DNA from: Bagarius yarrelli
Lineage: Eukaryota > Chordata > Actinopteri > Siluriformes > Sisoridae
Reading direction: 5' to 3'
DNA length: 64,000 nt
Assembly (NCBI GenBank): GCA_005784505.1
Contig: VCAZ01000017.1
Span: 4,454,072-4,518,071, forward strand
This document shows, in pieces, positions 45,640-57,300 of the stretch (positions within the stretch are counted from its first letter, which is position 1; the number at the start of each line of letters is the position of its first letter). The notes under the pieces are model-generated. The model saw only the letters and a list, made by a program, of their open reading frames with translations. It ran no database searches and had not been told where the DNA came from. The position numbers were made by a program, and so were the translations under genes.

Positions 45640-46304
45640 TGTTTATGTTTAGAAGGTCCGAATGTGGCTGTCCTGGTGCTAGAAGTGGTTCTGGTGGAGG
45701 GTCAGGATGGGGGCCTGTGTCCTGTCACGCCCCGGTGCATTGTGGGTTCTTCTGTGTCTCCTCTGGGCTCCTGACGGGGGCGCAAACTCCATCTTTCCAT
45801 CCCAAAGCCTGGAGTGAAGCACATATACATACACACACACACATACACACAGCAAAAGGCAGTTGATGGGGGAAGCTTTTTATTTTTATTTTTAAAGGGA
45901 CAGAGCCGAATTGCAGCAAGCCACAAACGGATTTTTTTTTAATCTCCATCCTGTATTTGTCGGGAACTTTAAGCGGAACCGGGAGGATGTACCGGAGCGC
46001 CGTTTGGAGGATAAAACACAGTAATTCTGGGAGGAATTATTAAAAAAAAAAGAAAGAAAGAAAAAATAAAGGCTCTCGTCAATTCTCTTCTTCTCCTCTC
46101 AGCTGTACTAGCGTTAGCTTTAGCATTAGCATTAGCGTGTTAGCATTAGCGCCCCCTCTTCATTTTGGCCCTGGGTTTTTGGAGACATTTCTCGGGTTCC
46201 GAGTTTTTTAAATCAGCCTTCAGCGTCGACGGGAAAACCCGGCGGCCTGCGTGGGGTTGTGTTATGCAGGCCAACATATCTTTCAGAGACGGGATGATGA
46301 GACG
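45640..46304 (+). promoter_or_regulatory. mbd5: Putative mbd5 promoter and noncoding first exon
   Basis: GC-richer stretch ('cccggcggcctgcgtggg', 'cagcgtcgacgggaaaaccc') with tandem TTAGCATTAGC units at 46107-46150, ending in a consensus donor 'gacg|gtatgt' at 46304/46305. It is divergent from orc4 and upstream of the mbd5 coding exons, so a 5' UTR exon is plausible but unproven. Confidence 0.45.
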
Positions 46305-46357
46305 GTATGTATAAACTGGAAGCTAACTTGTTTTTGTTGGGTTAAATATTCGTGGGG

Positions 46358-46407
<50 letters not shown>

Positions 46408-47362
46408 CCCCTCACGGGTCAGGCCACCCAATCTAGCTAAGCTAACAGTTAGCATAATGACTGTTAGCCAGCGAAGCTAAGCAGCAATTTTTTTTGTTTA
46501 ATAGTTATTTTTTTTCCTATTTATATATATTTATGCTCATTTCTTAAACAAATGAAACCGTCATGTATTTTTAAAAAAATCCTCGTGGTGTCAAAATCGT
46601 CCAGAAACAAGATTTTATCCTGTTTTAATGTTAAATAAATCTAACATAACCCACACGTCTGTTCCTTACAAATTAATACACTTTGTAAAATTAGGTAATT
46701 ACGTAAAAATAATAATAATTATTATTAATATATATTTTTTGGAATATAATGTTAGATAAGGAAAACTGAGGTAGTCTGAAAGGAAATCTAGAACGTCTAC
46801 GTTTATCAGTCACTGAAATGTGTGTGTGTGTGTATAGATACACTAAAATATATATTATTTTTTTGTTAACCTGAATGACTTGGGTTAACTAATTTTAAAT
46901 ATATATATATTTTTTCCTAATAATTTCCTCTCACTTTTTACTCCATCATGTTCTATAGGTGCAAAAGCCCATAACGGTGCTGCACTTAACACTACTGGTG
47001 TTTGAGAGAGAAATCAGTCATTAGAGCTGGACTCGGTCTCGGATCACAAAGCTTTCCACGCTCAACCCTTATAACACGTTATAACCTGATTGCATAAAAT
47101 AATGCAAGGAAATTCCCAGCTCCTACAGTGAGAAACGGAAACGCATCCTCTTTTTCGGAAAGATAGTGATGCTGGATTGGTACCACCGAGGGGACGTCTT
47201 TCAGACCTTTAGAATGTTGTTACCCCTGGAGGCGATATTTTTGGGAAAGGAAATGATGTAATCGCAGTAATGATCCGAAATGATGGCAGATTTACAGCTT
47301 TAAGCGAGAACATAACGCGCACCTTTCCAGGTAGCACGTCGGTGCTGTCTAAAAGTGCTTTT

Positions 47363-47540
47363 ATTTACCTTTACGTTTATGGCATTTGGCAGACACCCTC
47401 ATCCAGGGTGTCTTACCATTGCGCCTTTTATGCAATTGGGGGTCTTGCGCAAGGGTCCGACAGTGAAAACTTGGTGGTGCTGGGAATGGAAAACCTTCTA
47501 ATTGGCAGTTCAACACCAATTGGCAGTTCCTGCTTATGAG
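47363..47540 (-). mobile_element. tRNA-derived SINE, reverse
   Basis: 'tatggcatttggcagacacc', 'gggggtcttgcgcaagggtc' and 'ggtggtgctgggaatggaaa'. The segment 'accaattggcagttc' is partly duplicated at the head. Confidence 0.82.
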
Positions 47541-49064
47541 AGTTTATCAATACGACTATACTACATGAAAGCCACATGTGCTGAACCCCAATTTGCCCCA
47601 GTTTGCTTACTTTCTGCCCTACATCATACCCTCGATTAAGGTTAGCACGTCACAGATCATATGTTTAAAGCAAATTTCCCAGGACGGGCTGCTGTTTTTA
47701 AAACATAAAAAATGTATCTTCATAGACACTTTGACTAAATCAAGGAAATAGTAAATTAACTAATGTAGTATAAAAAAAATAACGAAGGAAGGAAATCTGA
47801 AGATGCAACAAGGAGTTTGTTAACGCTGTGAGTTACTAAGCAACAACGTCCTCCTTCGTTGTGTGACGCGTTAGTGCGTCCATGGGGAAAAAACAGTTAC
47901 TACGTAGAATAACCTGGCAAATTGGAATACTGTGACGTATTTTATATCTGTCGCCATCACGCCATCCTCCTCGCTCACGCAAGACCGCCAGGGGTTTTGT
48001 CTTTTGTACCTTGAAAGTGTCTCTCAACTGCAAAAGCACATGTTAATTCATTTATCTCTATCAGATAACTGATTTATCAGATGGATCCTGAGTCAATCCC
48101 GAGTGCGCTGTGCCCAAGACTGACGTACACCCTGTATGAGATGGCAGTGTGTCACGCGAAGGAGTAAAGCGAGAAAAAACCCAATAATCATTGAACTGTG
48201 ACGTGACAATGCTACCCGTTGAGAAACGGATGTGTACACATTTGGGCATTGCTGAGGGCGGATTTACCCTCATCAGCTAGTTTTTAAAAAGAGATATATT
48301 TTTTGTGTATTCGTGTTTATGACTGTGCTTCAAGCTTGATTCCGGCTCATGGACCTTTCCCAATCCAACCCCATTTCTTTCTCCATCATTTTACAAACAC
48401 ACCAACATTTCAACACACTTCCCACTTACAGCTTATTTTATATTTACCTTAATAGAAACCGTGAAGATTTACCCTGGTGGTGGCAGTTTTGGGGTTGATT
48501 ACTACAACTATATGAATACTATAACTATTTAGTTTTAAGACAGTTAATAACCTTAAGTTCTGGTTGGACGGCTTCGGGTGTTCAGACATAAATCTGTGGA
48601 GTAGCAACGAAGACCACGTCTGTAGTACCTCAGATCATTTCACAACCATGCAAAATGATCAGTAGATCACGTGACTGAACAGTATGTAGACTTTACCTTC
48701 GCTAGGAACATCCTCAACCCTCTGAGGTATCCAGGTATACCTTCTCCCATGGTCTTTATTAGCAGTGGGTGAATGTTATCATTTTGCATTGATAACTTAA
48801 ACACTACTCTGTTTCGGATGATGGGAAATATCCTATATATTAAAATAGAAAATGCTTTTTAAGGGTAAGAGAATGTTTTAATTCCTGGTAGCCCTTCAGG
48901 CAGCTACTCCGTCAGTTTTTAGTTACCCAGGCTTAATGCAGAACTTCACTGACTCCTGAGGATAGTATGGACTGACAGGACAAATTGGTAATCAACAGAT
49001 CCGGATCGTCTCCAAATATCTTGTCGATTCAGTTCTGCTACTTCCTACACACACTACGCAGTCG

Positions 49065-49320
49065 CGGATTGAAAGTGAAAGTAAAAGCGAGTGGCTTAAG
49101 TACCCTACATATTAATAGTGGCTCCCTGATACCCCTAATTACAGACAACATAATTACCCAAATATATTGTGAGCGAATGCAAAAGCATTCAAATATATTG
49201 TTCCTTCCTATAAGATACCCCGAAGGGCAGGGTCTGGATACATTTTGATAGCCTGGCTGAAAGACACAATAGCCCCCGGGCGTCAGACTAGCAATTCCGC
49301 TAGCCCTGGCCTTTTTTCCC
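49065..49320 (+). mobile_element. Dispersed repeat A, copy 2
   Basis: Shares, in the same order, 'acataattacc', 'aatatattgtgagcgaatgc', 'ccttcctataagataccc' and 'cccccgggcgtcagactagc' with 15215-15445. The right terminus is not preserved. Confidence 0.6.
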
Positions 49321-52300
49321 CACAGGATTTGACGGTATCATATATTTATTTAAAAACAGCTAAATCTTTACAGATTTGTAATCAGTCTAAAGTCTAAAAT
49401 TAAGTCCCAAAGATACACTAATAATAATAATAATAGTCATTTCTCACCCTCCAGTGTTTAAAACTAATCCGGTCCGAATATGGCTAGTCGTTTTCAGTAA
49501 CTTTTATTTGAATAACTATCGGACAAGCCATTGTTACGAACCCTGTGGTTGTTTGTCTTTTATTTTGATGGCTATATTTAGATTCATTTGTTCTGGTGGC
49601 TTTTATTGAATCCTTTTTTTTCCTTTTGTCATCCCATGCTGATGTTTTGGTGTTAAAATAACAGAACAATGATTCTGTGTTTATGATGTAAAGTGATATA
49701 AAGTCCGTAGGTTCGGTTAAGTGTGCAGCTCATTCCGTTATTCCTTTATGACTCTAAAGCAAAAACATATCCTAAAAGCATTGCGCTGTTCTGAATTTGA
49801 GGTTTCAGTTTAGTCATGAACTGTAGAAATTTTAACCATTGAGCACTGAACACAGATAACACACAGTTATTATAGTATTAAATTTCAAGTATTTTTCTCG
49901 TCCTTTTCATCCATGCAAATATTTCATCAAAGGCCGACGATGATTTAGTGAGAAACTGTGAGTCGACATTCGCTGATACTGGAGACTTCTTCCTTTCTTT
50001 CCTTTTGTCCTTTTCAGAACATCTGATCTTTACGCCAGCTGCACCTATCAGTGAGTTAGTCGTTGCTATAGAAACCATCAGAAGAAAAAGAAGTTATATG
50101 AACCTGGGATTTGTGCTGATGCGATTTGTAGCACAGCTGCTGTTGTAGAAAATAAATTGACAGTTTTCCGACCAATCAGAATTGAGAATTTATATTAGCT
50201 TCACACGTAGATGCTGTAAATTTTATATAGTTTATATATTTAAATCCAGTCCGTCATTCCGGCTCATCGTTTAATTCAGTGCGGTTTATAAAGACACGGT
50301 AAAACCCATGCCTGTGTTAAACCTGTATTCACTGTAAACACACTTTTTTTTTTGTTTTTGTTTTCCTCTGTTTTTTTTTTTGTTTTTTTTAATACTGTTT
50401 CTTGCAGGGATAACCAGAAATTCCTTTAACAAACGTCTGTTGCGTTACAAAGAAACCAGAAATGATAATTTCTTAACAGAAAAATACAAAGACGCATAAT
50501 ATTCGCCTTAAGGACGTCTTCTGTGCAAGTTTAAAAAAAAAAAAAAAAAGTTTAAAAATGTTAACCTAAGGGAAAAAAATCCTATCATGCGTCACGGCAG
50601 CCAATCAGCGAACTGCTTAGTGGCATGTTCGTTGTGTGAGACAGTGGAGGAGAGCATTATTGTATCAGTTTGTGGGCACCCGGAAATTTATGTTTTACGA
50701 ATAAGACAAATAACAAATTATCATCAAAAACGAGTGACGCAATAGCATTAGCATGTGAATTACAGTACACAAAAATCTACTACTCCCATCTGGAGGCCAT
50801 GGAAGAAATGACTCGTCATATGCGGAAAAGTGGCGGAAAGTAGCTTAAGTGCTTAAAGAAAATAACATTATTACTTGTTGTCGAATTGTACTTGATTAAT
50901 ATAATTCGAGGTTAAACAAACGCACGCTGTTGTGACATTGTATGTCATGCCGGATGTAGTATTCATCCAAAATTCATTCATACCACCCGTAACCATACTC
51001 TATAGAACATACTTTTCAACTGTCAGGAAGTACATGCATACTTAAATTTATTACCTAAGTAGCGTTATATAAATAGTAGTCTTTTATATGATATTGATAA
51101 GGCTATAAAGCTATTTAGCACATACAAGGCACTGGTTCCCTCATCCCGGTTCTGCGGCGTAAAACTTTCCTTATTGTTTCTGTGAGAATTTTGACGCAGT
51201 AGTTTGCACCCTTCGCATACTACTAATGGGCCAAGTAAAGTTACATCGCAGGTATTTCACAACATTTCTACAGGGAAACCGGTTTGTATCCAGTCTGTTA
51301 GTTTATCATTGACGAGTTCCTGGAATTTCAAAGTAATTACTCACTCGGACACATGCTGTTGTAGCAAAATAATTAACATCAATAAGTCTGCTTTACATCA
51401 GGCCGTAGGTTTACCTGGGAAAGGTAGGATTTTGCTCGATTTTTCAGTTACAGAAAGCTAACAAAAAGACACGAGAGCTACAGAGTTAGTAAGAAGAGAG
51501 AGGCAACAGCTGGCAGAGGGGAACAGCAGGTAAACGAGACGGAAGGAATTTGTCGGTTTTTAAGAGTGGTAGCGCCAAGGCAGCCTGATGACCCGATAGA
51601 TTATACACCCGTCACTGTAATGGAGGGGTGAAAAAGACTTTTCTGACTTTTATTCAAATAAAAGCTTAAGATGAGACCAGAGACTGGATTCATAGCTAGA
51701 AACCATTCTTATAATGAAACTGATGACGTGGCTTCAAAAGGTAAATGACAAAAACAAGCTGATTTCATAGAATAGTTGTCTATTCAGAGCACATGGTGTG
51801 AGTCCGAACACGATCACCTTAGATCTTAGTTTTATTGTTAACCACTTTTAGGGTTTAGGGTTATTTTCCTTACCTGTAGCCTGTGTGACAATTCCCCTGT
51901 GCACAAAGCAAGACTCTATGAAAACAAGGTGTGTTCTGGTTGGTCTTTATATGTCCAACACAGAGTCTCGAGTCTAAATCAATCGCACTGTGAACACCTT
52001 TGGGATTAACTGAAAGTGACGCCAGACAACACCAATGGCTGATCTTACCATCACGTTTGTAACTAAATGAACCGAAAAAAAGGCACGATTCAGGGATAGA
52101 AGTTTCAGTATTGATGTTTTTTTTCTCCCTCTCTACTGTTTTTTTTTTTTTGTAGCTTCAAGCTAATTTGTGTAATCATGTGGTATGATGTAGTATTATG
52201 CTCGTGGTCACGATCACAATTAAACAAGTTTAACAGATTTGATACTGTTCCTGAATCAAATTTCATTTCGAAATAAACAAAGTTTTAGTTGCAGCAGAGA

Positions 52301-54242
52301 AAAATGCCCTCAATTCATCGTCTCGGATCGGCAGGAAATGGGACATCAGTTCATCATATGTAAGATCAGAGAAGGATCATATATTTTTTGTGTCCATTTC
52401 CCTAACAGCTGCGCTGATTAATGCTTTTTAAAAAAAAAAAAAAAATTGTTTACTCCTCGGTCTGCTTTGTCATCGCGACATAAAGGTTCAGGCCGGTTCC
52501 ACAAGTACACACACACAAACCAGCGGCTGAAAGCAATCGCAGCTACGCATCAGAGAGGGCTCACTCAGTGTATTATTGCTGTGTTTATTTAATGTGTATA
52601 ATATTACACGTTTTAACCAACCAATAACCTGCAGCTATAACAGGCTTTACCTCTCAAGGCATACAGTAGTAAAATTTATTCTGGGGTTTTTTTCGTTTTT
52701 GTTTTTTTAGGCTTTGTCGGCACGACGCTATATTGGATCACGGTTAATGCATAATAGTGATATTACATTTATTGCATTAAAGCACCCAAAAAAGGTTTAT
52801 TGAACACAGGGAATTTATTATGAATTCCTTATAATATAATATAAGACTGTAGAGAATCAATAATTACCAAAAGATGGTTATGCTATACGGTGACTGAATA
52901 AATAATTTTACTTACAAAAATGCCGTTTAGTCTTATTTGCTGATGGCGACAAATGGTTGCACTATAGTACATTTTTTTTATATAAAACGATAGACAATAC
53001 GATGCTAAATCTGACCAACTTCGTAATTTTGAATGAGTAAAAAAATGATGTGATAAATAAAGGTAGGTGTTGAACAAACCAATGTCAATGTTAAAATGTC
53101 TGCTGTTTAACAGCATGTTACTCTACTGTTTTAAGATTTTAGGGGTGTAGCTGTGCAAGAAGTGAAGATGTAGGAAACTTAAATTTGAAGAGAAACATGC
53201 CCGTTTACGGTATAAACGTACACGGTATCGTCATCAAGTTTATAGCTAACTCATTGTAGACTAATCCTGCAGAGTTGGCAAACTTTTGTTCTTAATTTCT
53301 GTATGTATTTGGGACTCTTTAAGAAAAAAAAAAAAACCAATGGATCAATGTTTTTAAAAATTTGTTCATTTTGAAGCTGGCCAATTTTGCACTGAGGTAT
53401 ATGTGACAGGTACAAAGATTTATACCTTCTTGGTCCCGCTCTGCTGTATTAGTCATGCACAACAGGAAATACACAGAAAGGATGATTCACCCAGTGCTAA
53501 AATGTATGCAGTGTGGAGGGTGCTCTCCTCTCACCATAACAAAGCTCTGTTAGAACTAAAAGATTCAGAATAATAAGAGATTGCTTTGTCTTTGTCCCCC
53601 ACGAATGCTATTTCAATTACTAAATCCCTTTAATGATTTTAACACCCTCCAATTCATGCATTTTTTTTCATTTCTAACAAAAAAGTTTAGAAAAGTGTCT
53701 CAGCATTTTTCCTATCTTTTATTTTTATTTTATTTTTTTTACAGTGATCATGCAAATCATACTGGCTCTGACATGTTGGCCAAGCATATGATGGAATTTA
53801 ATTTAAACTGATCAACCTGAGAGAAGATGAAAATCATCAACTTCTGGATTAAGCAGTCTCTTGACCTGGAGAATTATCTCTTGCTGTGCTGAATGTGCGT
53901 GCTGCACGGTGGCCTGCAGTGCGCGTGCACTGTAATCATGTGTTTTTTACTGTAAGATACTTGTTTTGCTTATGTAGCCCATGAACTTCACAACTGTCAT
54001 GGCTCTGATTGGACAGAGACCGACATGGGAATCCCCATCTGTATTTAGTAGCAGCGCGATGAGGCTCATCAGGGGCGTGGTCCAGCTGTGAGCCTGTCTC
54101 GCCTGCACCCAGCCACGGACACATTTCGCCAAGGCAAGTTGTAGCGCTTCGTCCTCCTGTTTCCGAGACACAATGACACGTAGTGTTGGGACAGTAAAGA
54201 ACGTGTGATCTGTTAAGCGGAGTCAAGCGCTAACCCACAAAA

Positions 54243-54355
54243 ATGAATGGAGGAATAGACAGTGAGAGAGGGGATGGGGAGGGGCAGCCTGTGTCTACGC
54301 AGGTGCCCATTGGCTGGCAGAGAAAGGTGGACTCCACGGGGGTCATCTATTTCAG
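54243..54355 (+). CDS. mbd5: mbd5 exon with start codon
   Basis: Residues 1-37: MNGGIDSER, then QVPIGWQRKVDSTGVIYF, the first half of the MBD. The exon ends after two bases of codon 38 at 'cag|gtaaag'. Its acceptor, in noncoding sequence, was not identified. Confidence 0.93.
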
Positions 54356-57300
54356 GTAAAGGAAATACAATGCAAAATCTGAATATTTTATACACTTTTT
54401 ATGGCACAAATGTATCACTTATGAATTGTCTTCTAGTCCCAGTGGATCAGTGCTGTCCAGCCTTGAACAGGTAAAGTCCTACCTACTCACGGATGGCACC
54501 TGTAAGTGTGGCCTGGAATGTCCGCTCATCCTCCCTAAGGTCAGTCTTCATAAACTCATTTCATGCCCAAATTTCAAATTTGTTAAACCCAATTAACTTG
54601 TTTGTAATATAAAAAATATATATTTTTTCATTTGTAAAACATTTATATTAACTCTCGCTCATTGAATACCTGTGTATGACCACAGGTTAGGCCAGTCGAT
54701 ATTAACAACCACTGCTTTTACAGGTGTTTAATTTTGATCCTGGTGCCATTGTAAAACAGAGGACTGCAGAGGATGTAAAGGCCGATGAGGATGTCACAAA
54801 GCTTTGCATCCATAAGAGAAAGCTCATAGCTGTAGCCACTCTGCATAAAAGTATGGAGTTACCGCACCCCTCTCTAACTCTGACAGGTCCTAGTGGAGGA
54901 ACAAGTATGATGTTTGTTTTTATTGGGTTCTTTTGATGTGACATTTCTGTAATGAGAACATTTCACAAAGATCAACAAGCATAACAAATGTTAGCTTTGA
55001 TATAATTATGTTGTTTAAAAACTTATTTAAAAATGCTTTTCCTTTAAGGTTCTGTGGTGACCATGGACTCTACCATCCAAAGGTCTTCAACCCCTCGAGC
55101 AATAAGGAATAAGTCCCATGATGGGATGCCCAATTCAACACTACCTGACTGTAAGAACCCTTTCAAGATGATGATGGCAACAGGTCCGCGACACTACTCT
55201 GCAGACATGAGCAGTGCTCAGCATCCAGAGCATTATTCTGCATACTCTCGACAAAGATTGAGCAGTAATGAGCCAGGGCCCAAATCCCCCTACCGCGGTG
55301 GACCTGGAGGCATGCTGAGCCCTTCATCAAGTTTGCAGGCATATGGGGATGGCCCCCTGTCCCCTAGAACAGACTCTTTGGGTAGTCCGGATGGATTTGC
55401 GCGAAACAATCCCTGTGGCTTTCAGGGGACTGGCAGTCCCAGCCCAATTCATGGAAACAACAGGACACCAATGTCCCCCCCTGGTATCATGATCCATGGT
55501 TCTCCTGCCACCCAGTTATCCTGTGCCATGGCTGGAAGGACTAACACACCTCTCTCTCCCCCAGTCCCAAACAAAAGCCCGATCATGAAAAAGACACATT
55601 GTAACGTTAGCTACCCATCTACCATGGACATGACCAGAGCAGTATTTCACCATAAGGTCCAGTCTGCACCTCTTCCCGTTCCTTCCCCTGTTATGCCACC
55701 CACATGTGCAGTTCAAAAGAAACAGATGACTTCTGAGAAGGATCCTCTGGGAATTTTAGATCCAATTCCTAGCAAACCTGTCATTCAAAGTCCTGTAACA
55801 AATTCCACCTTATCAAATTTCCAGCCCAATGCCCACTCTCAGGTACCAATGATGAATGTAAATATTCCTCCTGCCATTGTCCCGCTGCCAAGCAACCTTC
55901 CGTTACCAACAGTAAAGCCTGGGCCAGTTGGTCACGGTGGTCACAGTGGACACATGCAGAGGCCACAGCATGGGGCCACCACCTCCATTTCCCCCTCACC
56001 AGTAACTTCTCCTGTGCACATGTCTGGGCCAGTAATGGGCCGCATGGAAGCATCTCCACAACGATCCCGCTCCTCCTCCACCTCATCAGAGCATGGGAGC
56101 TTTGCCATGCCTTCAGGGCCTCAGGTCCCATGTGGCAGCATCAAAGTTCCACCACGCTCACCCAGATCATCTATTGGTTCACCCAGACCCACCATGCCTT
56201 CGAGCCCTTCATCAAAGTCTGACACACACCATCAGTACAAAGATCCCAATCAAGTTTTGTCAGGAATGAGTAACGCGATCAACAGTCAGCACAATACAAT
56301 TTTTCCTCCAGCCTCAGGCAATAGTGCCCCCCAGAAGACCCACCCCGGACTACTGGGCATGCCCCTCAACCAGATCCTCAACCAACACAATTCTGCCTCT
56401 TTTCCTGCCAGTAGTCTACTCTCAGCAGCAGCCAAAGCACAGCTAGCAAATCAAAACAAACTTAGTAGTAGCAGTAGTGGGATAGGTGGCAGTGGTGCTG
56501 GTATGGGTGTTGGAACAGGAATAGGTGCCGGGACTAGTGGAATAGGTAGTGGAAATGCTGGTCTCACCAGTGGTAGTAATGGAAATGGTGGCACTGGAAT
56601 GCCTTGCCCTCTTAGTGGTGGAGGTATCAGTAGCAAGGGTGCTGAAGGGCCCAACACTTTAAATTCCATGTTGCCACCCAGTTCGACCATGCTTATGGCT
56701 CTGCCTGAGGGACAGAGTGGTCGTGCAGCTCTGAGGGACAAGCTAATGGCTCAGCAGCGTGACCCGCTCCGTAAGCGCAAGCAACTTCCTAATGCTAGCA
56801 GCCATGACAACATGGGCTTCAATATGATGAAACCAGACATGAGTGGCTCCAGGCCAACTTGCCCTCCTCCTGAGCAAATGAGGAAAATTCCCCGGCTCGG
56901 AGGTCTACCTCCTAACACTTCCATGGCCCAGATACTTCAATCAATGAGTAACCAGAGCTCCCACATGGTCAGGGGTAGTCGGCCATTACCTGCAATTGTC
57001 CCTAGTCAGATTCACTTTGTAGAAGGTGCAATGCCCCCTGGCATGGCTCAACAGAGCATGCAATTACAACAGCGGCTTCATAGTCAGTCTGATCCTGTGC
57101 ATTGCCCGACCATAGAGCCTGGATCACAAGGTCCTCAGACTCTGTTCCCTGGGATGATGAACCAGATGCAAGCCACAGCTATAGGGAACAGTGGACCATT
57201 GGGCCAGAGTGGACAGGTTCCCTTAGGACATCTTTCAATGGGACACCCAAACACTCATCCACAGCATGTACATCAACAACAACAGGGCATTCCTCATGGC

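Larger units (their letters stand above)
46305..54242 (+). other. mbd5: mbd5 5' intronic region, no coding exon recognised
   Basis: Eight kilobases of AT-rich sequence with (TC)n at 46365-46404, one SINE, and repeat A copy 2. Further noncoding 5' exons could be present but cannot be identified. Open frames are short and without domains. Confidence 0.6.

Noticed and set aside
53936..54226. 96-codon minus-strand frame just upstream of the mbd5 start exon
   Set aside because: No similarity I recognise and it overlaps the likely mbd5 5' region; no splice or transcript support.
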